Under the pieces are notes generated by a model that saw only the letters and a list, made by a program, of their open reading frames with translations, ran no database searches and had not been told where the DNA came from. From CAZCAC01 sp964496575 (lineage in GTDB: Bacteria; Planctomycetota; UBA1135; GCA-002686595), in NCBI GenBank assembly GCA_964496575.1, contig CAZCAC010000065.1:1-48796 (forward strand): a stretch of DNA of 48,796 nucleotides, in the 5' to 3' direction. Numbering within the stretch: position 1 is the stretch's first letter; every line of letters begins with the position of its first letter. The translations under genes were made by a program, and so were the position numbers. Below, piece by piece: positions 25,259 through 32,168 of the stretch.

Positions 25259-25321
25259 TCATCCTCTGGTGGCGTCGAGGAACGCTTCGATGTTCTCGGT
25301 AGGGACATCCCGCGGCGGGAC
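25259..25321 (-). pseudogene. 3' remnant of a URO-D family gene
   Basis: These 21 minus-strand codons end in TGA and read VPPRDVPTENIEAFLDATRG, nearly identical to the C-terminus of the intact URO-D family gene at 26802-27830 (MPPEVPTENIAAFLDAARG). Similarity stops upstream, so only the tail of a former paralogue or a partial duplication survives. Confidence 0.7.
25261..25309. repeat. Direct repeat copy 1 flanking the SUMF-fold gene
   Basis: This 49-bp segment matches 26804-26852 in the same orientation at 43 of 49 positions, counted by eye. The two copies bracket the gene at 25414-26793. Both encode the conserved C-terminal tail of a URO-D family protein on the minus strand. Confidence 0.75.
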
Positions 25322-25413
25322 GTAAGGGGTGTTCCCGTTTTTGGCGCAAGGGGGCAGAATGAAGACCGGTCGTGAGGTGATCTCGAATACCCGCCATCAC
25401 GAAGGAGAAAGTC

Positions 25414-26793
25414 ATGAGCATTCTCGTCGCCCTCACCCTCCTCGCTGCCCCGGCTTTGGGCTCCGATTCCCGAGGTTGTCCTGACCCGGTCAACTACTGC
25501 CTCACCTCGCCGAACTCCGCTGGTCCAGGAGCACTGATGAGCTGGCAGGGCACGCCCAGTTTGACCACCAACGACTTTCTCCTGGTGGCCAGCGACTGTC
25601 CGCCGGACCAGTTGCTGATGTTCTACTACGGAGCGGGTGAGACCCAGGTGGTTTTCGGGAACGGGTGGCTCTGCGCCAGTGCGGGAGGCGTGGGAGTCTT
25701 CCGTTTCAGCCCACTCCTGATCGACATGCTCGGCTTTGCGGTGCTGAAGGTCGACTTCACCCAGCCGCCTGTGGGTGGTGGGCCGGGCCAGTGGCTGCCC
25801 GGCAACACCTGGTACTGCCAGGGGATGTATCGCGATCCCGCCGGAGGTGGTGCGCGGTTCAATCTCACGGACGGACTGAGGGTCAAGGTCTGCCTGCCCG
25901 AAGGCGAGATGTTCCCGATCCCGGCCGGGGAGTTCGAGATGGGGAGGCACGTGGGGAGCGGGGACCCGGACGAGCTTCCGATCCACACGGTGTATCTCGA
26001 CGCCTTCCACATGGACGTGTACGAGGTGAGCAACCAGAAGTACGCCGACCGTATGACTACGGCCCTCAAACAGGGCCGAGTCACGGTCTTGGCCGGGGTC
26101 GTCCATCAGGTGGGGGGAGCCGGTGAGGCGCTGTTCGACACGGCGTCGAGCTCGATCTACAGCCATATCACCTATCACGTCCATAGATTCGGCGTGACCG
26201 CAGGCAAAGAGGACCATCCGATGTTGATGATCTCCTGGTACGGGGCGTGTGCCTACGCCAACCAGTGGAGCCGTGATGAAGGCCTGACCCCCTGCTACGA
26301 CGAGACGACCTGGGCCTGCGACTTCGCGGCGGACGGCTACCGGCTCCCGACGGAAGCGGAGTGGGAGTACGCGGCGCGAGGTGGCGAGCAGAATCCGTAC
26401 TACATGTACCCCTGGGGAGACACCATCGATGGGTCGATGGCGAACTACAAGCACTCCGGCGATCCCTTCGAGGGTACGCCCTACCCCAGGACCAGCCCGG
26501 TAGGCTATTACGACGGGACTCAGTCGCCGCCCGGCGACGATATGGCCAACGGATACGGCCTGCACGACACGTCGGGCAACGTGTATGAATGGTGCTGGGA
26601 TTGGTACGCCTCTGACTACTACTCGAACAGCCCCAATGACAACCCCACCGGGCCGATCTCGGGCTCGACCCGAGGGTGCCGCGGTGGCAGCTGGATCACT
26701 GATCCACCGCTTTTGCGGTTGGCGAATCGGGGGAGCCTCCCCCCGACGGGCCGTTACATCCACCGCGGATTCCGGGTCGTCCGTCGTCCCTAG
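25414..26793 (+). CDS. Secreted SUMF1/FGE-fold protein without the catalytic cysteines
   Basis: This 459-residue protein begins at ATG 25414 with GAAGGAG seven to nine bases upstream and has a signal peptide (ILVALTLLAAPALGS). Residues ~20-165 are a Cys-containing module starting NYCLTSPNSAGPGA, related to the C-terminal module of the FG-GAP protein at 21.4 kb. Residues ~168-459 are a formylglycine-generating-enzyme fold: IPAGEFEMGR, GYRLPTEAEWEYAARGG, YPWGDTIDG, YGLHDTSGNVYEWCWDWY, RGGSW and HRGFRVVR. The Cys pair normally found after RGGSx is absent, so sulfatase maturation is unlikely. Such non-catalytic versions often bind ligands or sugars. The gene sits between two copies of a URO-D gene tail. 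Confidence 0.88.
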   Translation: MSILVALTLLAAPALGSDSRGCPDPVNYCLTSPNSAGPGALMSWQGTPSLTTNDFLLVASDCPPDQLLMFYYGAGETQVVFGNGWLCASAGGVGVFRFSPLLIDMLGFAVLKVDFTQPPVGGGPGQWLPGNTWYCQGMYRDPAGGGARFNLTDGLRVKVCLPEGEMFPIPAGEFEMGRHVGSGDPDELPIHTVYLDAFHMDVYEVSNQKYADRMTTALKQGRVTVLAGVVHQVGGAGEALFDTASSSIYSHITYHVHRFGVTAGKEDHPMLMISWYGACAYANQWSRDEGLTPCYDETTWACDFAADGYRLPTEAEWEYAARGGEQNPYYMYPWGDTIDGSMANYKHSGDPFEGTPYPRTSPVGYYDGTQSPPGDDMANGYGLHDTSGNVYEWCWDWYASDYYSNSPNDNPTGPISGSTRGCRGGSWITDPPLLRLANRGSLPPTGRYIHRGFRVVRRP

Positions 26794-26801
26794 TCCGTGA
26801 G

Positions 26802-27830
26802 CTATCCCCTGGCGGCGTCGAGGAACGCTGCGATGTTCTCGGTCGGAACCTCGGGCGGCATCCCGCCGCCACACGAGAGGATCACCCGCCGGCGGTCCGG
26901 GAGGCCGTCGATCATCTCGCGTACCGAGCGGCGAACGTCGTCCGGAGTTCCCTGCGCCAGGACGTCACGCGGCGGAATGTTGCCCAGGAGCGCCACCTCG
27001 CCGCCCGTCCACTCCTGCATCTCCGCCATCGAGTGCTCGAAGCCGAAGTTGAAGAGGGTCACGCCGACCCCAGCGAGGTGCGGGGCGCAGACCTTGCCCT
27101 GGGCGTCGTTGTGGAAGAAGCGCACCTGCGTGTCGACGGCGCTGAAGACGCGCTTCAGATAGGGCTGGGCGAAGGCCAGAAAGTCCTCCTCGCCCAGGAA
27201 CCCCACCAGGTCGTCGAGGATGAGCACGCCGTCGATCGTAGGGATCGTCTCCGCCTGGTAGCGGATCCACTCCTCGAGGAAGGTCGTGATCTTGTCGAGG
27301 ATCGTGTGCACCACGTCGGGCTGCAGCTTGAGTCCCATCAGGAACTCGGTGTTGCCCGCGAGGAAGCCGAGGATGTTGAGCGGGCCGCGCGCGACCGCGA
27401 AGCGAATCGCGTGTCCCGCCTCCTCGATCCGCGGCCGGGCGTGGAGCAGCCGCTTCAGCACGAAGGGGGTGAGGCCATCGGTGCGGGGATCGGGCACCCG
27501 CATCTCGGCGAGCTGCTCGAGGTCACCGGAGACCTGCTCCGCGAAGGGGAACTCGTTCTCCTGCCACACGCAGCGCGCACCGAAGCTCGCGGGCTCGGTG
27601 CACATCCCGTACTCCGACCAGAAGCCGGGCAAGAAGAGGGCCGAGGGGAAGCGTTCGATCGCCTGGACGTTCGCTTCGAACCAGCGCGTCTCGCTCGAGT
27701 AGTAGTCGAGGATGCTCATCCCCGCCCAGCGCGGGAGCCAGGGGCTGTCGATGATGAACCCCACGGGGAGTGGCTCGACGGCCCCGCCCCGGAGCACCTC
27801 CAGCAGGGTTTCCCATTGATCTTCGGTCAT
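26802..27830 (-). CDS. Uroporphyrinogen decarboxylase (URO-D) family protein
   Basis: This 342-residue protein belongs to the URO-D/MtaA/CmuA TIM-barrel superfamily, which includes heme-pathway decarboxylases and corrinoid methyltransferases. Typical elements are GPLNILGFLAG, VLILDDLVGFLGEEDF, NFGFEHSMAE, LLGNIPPRDVLAQGTPDDV and LSCGGGMPPEVPTENI. The late Cys (SCGGGMP) is where methyltransferase members hold zinc, but the earlier HxC is FFHND, with Asp for Cys. It is unlikely to be HemE, because the short conserved HemE N-terminal motifs are missing. It lies 32 bases downstream of a Gfo/Idh/MocA gene, suggesting a role in degradation of an environmental compound. Start ATG 27830 by family N-terminus. 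Confidence 0.82.
   Translation of the reverse strand: MTEDQWETLLEVLRGGAVEPLPVGFIIDSPWLPRWAGMSILDYYSSETRWFEANVQAIERFPSALFLPGFWSEYGMCTEPASFGARCVWQENEFPFAEQVSGDLEQLAEMRVPDPRTDGLTPFVLKRLLHARPRIEEAGHAIRFAVARGPLNILGFLAGNTEFLMGLKLQPDVVHTILDKITTFLEEWIRYQAETIPTIDGVLILDDLVGFLGEEDFLAFAQPYLKRVFSAVDTQVRFFHNDAQGKVCAPHLAGVGVTLFNFGFEHSMAEMQEWTGGEVALLGNIPPRDVLAQGTPDDVRRSVREMIDGLPDRRRVILSCGGGMPPEVPTENIAAFLDAARG
26804..26852. repeat. Direct repeat copy 2 flanking the SUMF-fold gene
   Basis: Partner of 25261-25309 (43 of 49 bases identical). This copy is the functional 3' end of the intact URO-D family gene. Confidence 0.75.
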
Positions 27831-27862
27831 CGTGTTTCTTCGGCTGTGGGATCGAGGGTTGA

Positions 27863-29044
27863 TCAGAAGGTGCGGATCGGCACCTCGGCGCCCTTCCTTT
27901 CCACCGAGAGATAGGCGCTGTAGATCGTCGAGATCGTATCCGCGGCCAGGTGACTGTCGCTCTCGATCGGCTCGCCGTAGGCCACCGTGCGGTAGAAAGC
28001 CTCGATCTCCTGAGGGTAGCCGGTGAACCAGTCCTCGTCCGGCGGTACGTTGGTCCACCCCTGCTTGGTCTCAATCTTCTCGACGGTGTAGATGTCCTCG
28101 AAGTTGGCGTCGAGCGGGTTGTAGATCTGCATCGCCGTGTTCGGGTTGATGTTGCAGACCGTCCGGTGGTTGTTCGCTGCGACCTCCAGCCAGTTGTGGA
28201 TGCCTCCCATGATGATGTCGGAGGCGAACACGGTGGCGATCGTGTCGTCCTCGAACACGACGTGCATCATCGAGAAGTCGTCGATGTCGTAGTAGTCGCG
28301 CCGGATGTGCCCTTCGTCGCGGAAGTTCTCCAGACGGGTGAGCGCGTGTGCGCGAGCCGAGACACCTTTCGGCCGGATCGGGTTTCCATCTCGCGCTCTC
28401 CCCTCGACGCGCTTCAGGTAGAGCGCGGCGGTGAGGGGATGGCAACCCTTGCCGATGAGCACGCCGCCCCCCGAGTACTTCCAGTAGGCGTAGGTCGGGT
28501 TGTGGGAGCCCGAGTGCGCCTCCTCCCCGTGGATCCAGAGGATCTGCGACTTCGTCTTCTCGATCACCTCCCGTTCCTTCTGGATCGAAGGGGCGTAGAC
28601 CCAGTTCTCGGCGTAGAGAATGCTCCCCTTGCTCTTGCGCTCCGCTTCCAGCATCCGCTCGACGCTCGCGAGGCCGTGGTCGAGCGCGTCCTGCTTGGGA
28701 AACCGATCGCCGTGGAAGTCCTCGGTGCCATCGCCGAGGTAGCCGGTCAACGGCTTTTCGACGATGACGAACTTGTCGCGCTCGAGCGCCGCGATGGCGA
28801 CTTCCTCGTGCCCGGCGACGAGCACGCAGCAGTGGATCACGTCCACGTCCTCGACGAGCGACCCGAGCGAGTCGTAGGCCCGGATTTCTCGCTCCCGGGC
28901 GTACTCCGCCGCCTGCTCGGTGTCGAGCGCGTAGACCCCTTTCACCTCGACGTTCGTCCCGTAGACGCGTCGGATCGCTTCGTAGTGGAAGCGGCCGGAG
29001 AAGCCCGCCCCCACGATACCTGCACGTACCGTCTTCTTGTTCAT
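27863..29044 (-). CDS. Gfo/Idh/MocA-family oxidoreductase
   Basis: This 393-residue NAD(P)-dependent dehydrogenase acts on a sugar, sugar acid or inositol-like compound in the cytoplasm. The Rossmann dinucleotide site is GIVGAGFSGRFHYEA near the N-terminus, and the family EKP motif appears as VIVEKPLTG (~95-103). The C-terminal catalytic alpha/beta domain includes HSGSHNPTYAYW and GGGVLIGKGCHPLTA, with a Lys-Gly-Cys-His in the active-site region. Start ATG 29044 (MNKKTVRAGIVG) fits; ATG 29080 would add 12 residues. It is probably co-transcribed with the URO-D family gene, and such pairs are frequent in polysaccharide-degrading planctomycetes. Substrate unknown. Confidence 0.9.
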   Translation of the reverse strand: MNKKTVRAGIVGAGFSGRFHYEAIRRVYGTNVEVKGVYALDTEQAAEYAREREIRAYDSLGSLVEDVDVIHCCVLVAGHEEVAIAALERDKFVIVEKPLTGYLGDGTEDFHGDRFPKQDALDHGLASVERMLEAERKSKGSILYAENWVYAPSIQKEREVIEKTKSQILWIHGEEAHSGSHNPTYAYWKYSGGGVLIGKGCHPLTAALYLKRVEGRARDGNPIRPKGVSARAHALTRLENFRDEGHIRRDYYDIDDFSMMHVVFEDDTIATVFASDIIMGGIHNWLEVAANNHRTVCNINPNTAMQIYNPLDANFEDIYTVEKIETKQGWTNVPPDEDWFTGYPQEIEAFYRTVAYGEPIESDSHLAADTISTIYSAYLSVERKGAEVPIRTF

Positions 29045-29084
29045 CCCGGGAAGATACGGAACCGCGTTCCGCTCCGCCACTTCC

Positions 29085-29549
29085 CTATCTATTGATGCTC
29101 CTTTCGTACAGCGCGATCCAATCGTCGACGCTCATCTTGCCACACAGCTCCCCGATCAGCTCGTAGGGGATCGTCTCGACCTTCTCGAAGCGGATGCAGC
29201 TCTTGCCCATGTCGAGCTTCGTCTTCACGTGCCTCGGGTACTCCTTCTCGAACCACGCCAGGAGCTTCGCGTCAGCGTAGATGCCCATGTGATACACGGC
29301 GACGTGGCTCTTCTGCGAGGCGATCGAGATGAAGGGCAGCGGCTGCTCCGGGGTGCAGTGGTAGCCGTCGGGATAGCGCGAATGCGGGACGACCCAGGAC
29401 GGCATGTCGTACGGGCCCAGTACTTCCTTGAATCCCGTGGGCAGGTTGTCCTTGATCGTCTTGCGCAGCCGGGTCATCGCCGCGCGGCGGTCGTCGGGGA
29501 GGGTCTTCAAGAACGCGGGGACGGTCTTGGCTTTGGAAGGTCGGGCCAT
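29085..29549 (-). CDS. DUF1801/YdhG-like domain protein
   Basis: This 154-residue soluble protein matches the DUF1801 (YdhG/YjbR/CyaY-like) fold: an N-terminal helix (LPDDRRAAMTRLRKTIKDNLP), then GFKEVLGPYDMPSWVVPHSRYPDGYH, FISIASQKSHVAVYHMGIY and a C-terminal DMGKSCIRFEKVETIPYELI. Function is unknown across the family. It lies 40 bases upstream of the Gfo/Idh/MocA gene and diverges from the MATE gene. Start ATG 29549. Confidence 0.85.
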   Translation of the reverse strand: MARPSKAKTVPAFLKTLPDDRRAAMTRLRKTIKDNLPTGFKEVLGPYDMPSWVVPHSRYPDGYHCTPEQPLPFISIASQKSHVAVYHMGIYADAKLLAWFEKEYPRHVKTKLDMGKSCIRFEKVETIPYELIGELCGKMSVDDWIALYERSINR

Positions 29550-29676
29550 GAGGTGATTTCTGCGTAAGACGAGGGCGGGGTCGCGAAAGAAGCCGCGGGC
29601 GGGGGAATGCCCGCGAAGCCGACGCTATTCTATGGGGCTCGACCCCCGAAGCGATGAACCACACCGACCCGATCTC

Positions 29677-31077
29677 ATGACCGACACCCTCCCGGGCAGC
29701 CGCCGGGAGGTCATGCGTCTGGCGTGGCCGATCGGTGTCTCGATGCTCTCCTTCACCTTGAAGGGGTTCGTGGACATGCTCATGGTGGGTGAGCTCGGCA
29801 CGGACGTCCTCGGCGGGGTCGGCTTCGCCACGGTGGCGACCTGGCTCGCCATGACCTTCCCCTGGGGAGTCCTGCGCGGGCAACGACCGCTGGTCAGCCA
29901 GTACCTCGGAGCGGGGGAGCGCCCGACCGCCTTCTCCTTCGGCGTTCACGCCTTCGCGCTGGCACTGTTCAGCGGTCTCGCGCTCCTGGCCCTCGCCGGG
30001 CCGATCACCGATGCGTTCGAGTACTTCGCCGCGGATACCGAGCTCCGCGAGGCGGGCGTCACGGCGTCCTCGACCTACTTCCTGATCCGCGTGCAGTGGC
30101 TCCTGCCGACGCTCCTGACCTTCGCGGTCGCGGAGTACCTGCGGTCGGTGGGGAATACGCGCGTGCCGATGATCGTGGACCTCGTCGCGCACCCCCTGAA
30201 CATCGCGTTCAACTGGGCGCTGATCTTCGGGAAGCTGGGGCTGCCCGCGATGGGCGCGGGCGGCGCGGCGCTGGGGACCGGGCTGGCGGACCTGTGCGCG
30301 CTGCTCGTGATCCTCTACCTCGGCAGGCCAGAACAGCGGATCACGCTGGCGATGCTCCGCCTGCGCTGGGCGCGAATGAAAGAAGTCGTCAAGGTCGGCC
30401 TGACCGGTGGGGTGCAGTACTCCATCGAGTCGCTGGCGTTCGCCTCGATCACCTTCATCGTCGGCAAGACCGACGCGGTGGCCCTCGCCGTGCACACTGC
30501 GGGGATCCAGCTGGTTCACGTCTCGATGCTGCCGGCGGTCGCCGTCGCGGACGCGGGATCGGTGCTGATCGGCAAGTTCGTCGGCGAGCTCTCCTGGAAG
30601 GCGGTCTCTCGCACGCTGAGGAGCACGCTGCAGATCATCGTGCCCTTCATGGCCTTCATGGGGCTGGTCTACCTCTTCTTCGGCCGCTGGCTCGTGAGCT
30701 GGTTCCTCAAGGAGGAGGATCCCGTGCTGCGCGAGCACGCCCTCGACCTCGGTGCGGGGGTGATGGTGGCGTGCGCGGTGTTCCAGCTCGGCGACTCGCT
30801 GCAGATCGCCTTCCGCTTCTGCCTGCGCGCGACCGGGGACCACATCTGGGTGATGTGGACCGGGATCCTGTGCACCTGGCTCCTCTCCATCCCGCTCGCC
30901 TTGTGGGTGGTCTTCGTGCTCGACGGAGACGTCGCTCTGGTCTGGTATACCTGGAGCGCGGAGATCTTCATCGGCGGGGGCATCTTCCTCTGGCGCTGGC
31001 ACAGCCGGGCGTGGATGAAGAAGCGGCTGGTGAAAGAGGGGAGCGAGGTGATCGTGGACGGTGCCCCACAGCAGTGA
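29677..31077 (+). CDS. MATE-family efflux transporter
   Basis: This 466-residue inner-membrane protein has 12 predicted helices in two pseudo-symmetric halves. Typical MATE segments are RLAWPIGVSMLSFTLKGFVDMLMVGELG (helix 1-2), PLVSQYLGAGER and, in the second half, GLTGGVQYSIESLAF and VLIGKFVGEL. It exports cationic drugs or metabolites using a Na+ or H+ gradient. ATG 29677 gives a standard short N-terminus; ATG 29632 would add 15 residues, and neither has a clear ribosome site. The SGNH hydrolase gene follows 26 bases later on the same strand. Confidence 0.92.
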   Translation: MTDTLPGSRREVMRLAWPIGVSMLSFTLKGFVDMLMVGELGTDVLGGVGFATVATWLAMTFPWGVLRGQRPLVSQYLGAGERPTAFSFGVHAFALALFSGLALLALAGPITDAFEYFAADTELREAGVTASSTYFLIRVQWLLPTLLTFAVAEYLRSVGNTRVPMIVDLVAHPLNIAFNWALIFGKLGLPAMGAGGAALGTGLADLCALLVILYLGRPEQRITLAMLRLRWARMKEVVKVGLTGGVQYSIESLAFASITFIVGKTDAVALAVHTAGIQLVHVSMLPAVAVADAGSVLIGKFVGELSWKAVSRTLRSTLQIIVPFMAFMGLVYLFFGRWLVSWFLKEEDPVLREHALDLGAGVMVACAVFQLGDSLQIAFRFCLRATGDHIWVMWTGILCTWLLSIPLALWVVFVLDGDVALVWYTWSAEIFIGGGIFLWRWHSRAWMKKRLVKEGSEVIVDGAPQQ

Positions 31078-31103
31078 GCGGGCGCTTCGAGTAGGATCTG
31101 GGG

Positions 31104-32168
31104 ATGAGTCGAAGAGGCTTCTCCCGCAAGGTCATGCTGCTGCTCCTCTCCACGATCGTCGGGTTGTGTCTGGCGGAGCTCGTGATCCGCTGGCTCGACC
31201 TGGTCCCGCCCTTCTTTCCGCAGGCGCCGACCGCCATCAACCTCTACCACGAGGACCCGAACGGGGCGGTGCGGCTGAACCCCGGCTGGGAGGGGTACGT
31301 CTCCGAGGTGTGGACGAAGGTCAACGGACGAGGCTTTCGCGACCGCCTCTTCGCCGCCGAGCCGGAGCCCGGGGTGAAGCGGATCGCGGTCTTCGGCGAC
31401 AGCTACACGATGGGGGACGGCGTAGCGCTCGAATCGAGCTTTCCCAAGCAACTGGAGACGCTGCTGCGGGAGGCCGATGTCGCGTGCGAGGTGATGAATT
31501 GCGCGGTGTCGGCGACCAACAGCCGGAACCAGCTGCCGATCGTGCGCGAGGTGATCGAGGAGTACCACCCCGACCTCGCCGTCCTGGGCTACAACCTCAA
31601 CGACTTCGACAACCCGACGCAGACCCGTTTCCAGGGGCTCGAGGCCTCGGGGCGTTCGATGACCGTCGGCGACGACGGGCGCGTGACCATTCACGACGAC
31701 GTGCGCTCGTGGCACCAGCGGGTGAGGTTCGCGATCTACAAGCGCTCCCACCTGTACCGGTACCTGATGCGGTTCAAGGAGAAGCGTGGGGCGTCGCCGG
31801 GAGCGCCGGTCAAGGCGGTCGAGGCGTGGATAGACGCTGGCGATCACCTGCTCTCCTTCGATGCGGTCGCCGGGATGAAGGAGGCGTGTGAGGCGCAGGG
31901 AATTCCGTTCCTGGTGGTGGTGTTGCCCGATCAGCTACGGCAGCCGCGGAGTGTGCGCGACTACTCCGACTACACCTTCGCCGACGTGCACGAGCTGATC
32001 CTCGAGGAGCTCGGGGCACGGGGGGTCGAGTGCTTCGACTTCGCCCCCACCCTCGCCGGCCGCGATCCGCACGAGCTGGAGGTGCACCGCACCGACCCCC
32101 ACTTCAACCACGAGGGCAATCGCCTGGTGGCGGAGTTCATCAAGAGAATCGTCGAAGAGCGGCTCTAG
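31104..32168 (+). CDS. Membrane-anchored SGNH/GDSL hydrolase
   Basis: This 354-residue protein has an N-terminal signal anchor (~9-28) and an SGNH esterase fold outside the cytoplasm. Block I is VFGDSYTMGDG with nucleophile Ser100; the Asn of block III may be YNLND; block V is TDPHFNHEGN with Asp331 and His333. Family members remove or add acyl groups on surface polysaccharides or lipids. It follows the MATE gene by 26 bases, so co-transcription is likely. Its stop overlaps the convergent DUF4091 gene by four bases. Confidence 0.85.
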   Translation: MSRRGFSRKVMLLLLSTIVGLCLAELVIRWLDLVPPFFPQAPTAINLYHEDPNGAVRLNPGWEGYVSEVWTKVNGRGFRDRLFAAEPEPGVKRIAVFGDSYTMGDGVALESSFPKQLETLLREADVACEVMNCAVSATNSRNQLPIVREVIEEYHPDLAVLGYNLNDFDNPTQTRFQGLEASGRSMTVGDDGRVTIHDDVRSWHQRVRFAIYKRSHLYRYLMRFKEKRGASPGAPVKAVEAWIDAGDHLLSFDAVAGMKEACEAQGIPFLVVVLPDQLRQPRSVRDYSDYTFADVHELILEELGARGVECFDFAPTLAGRDPHELEVHRTDPHFNHEGNRLVAEFIKRIVEERL

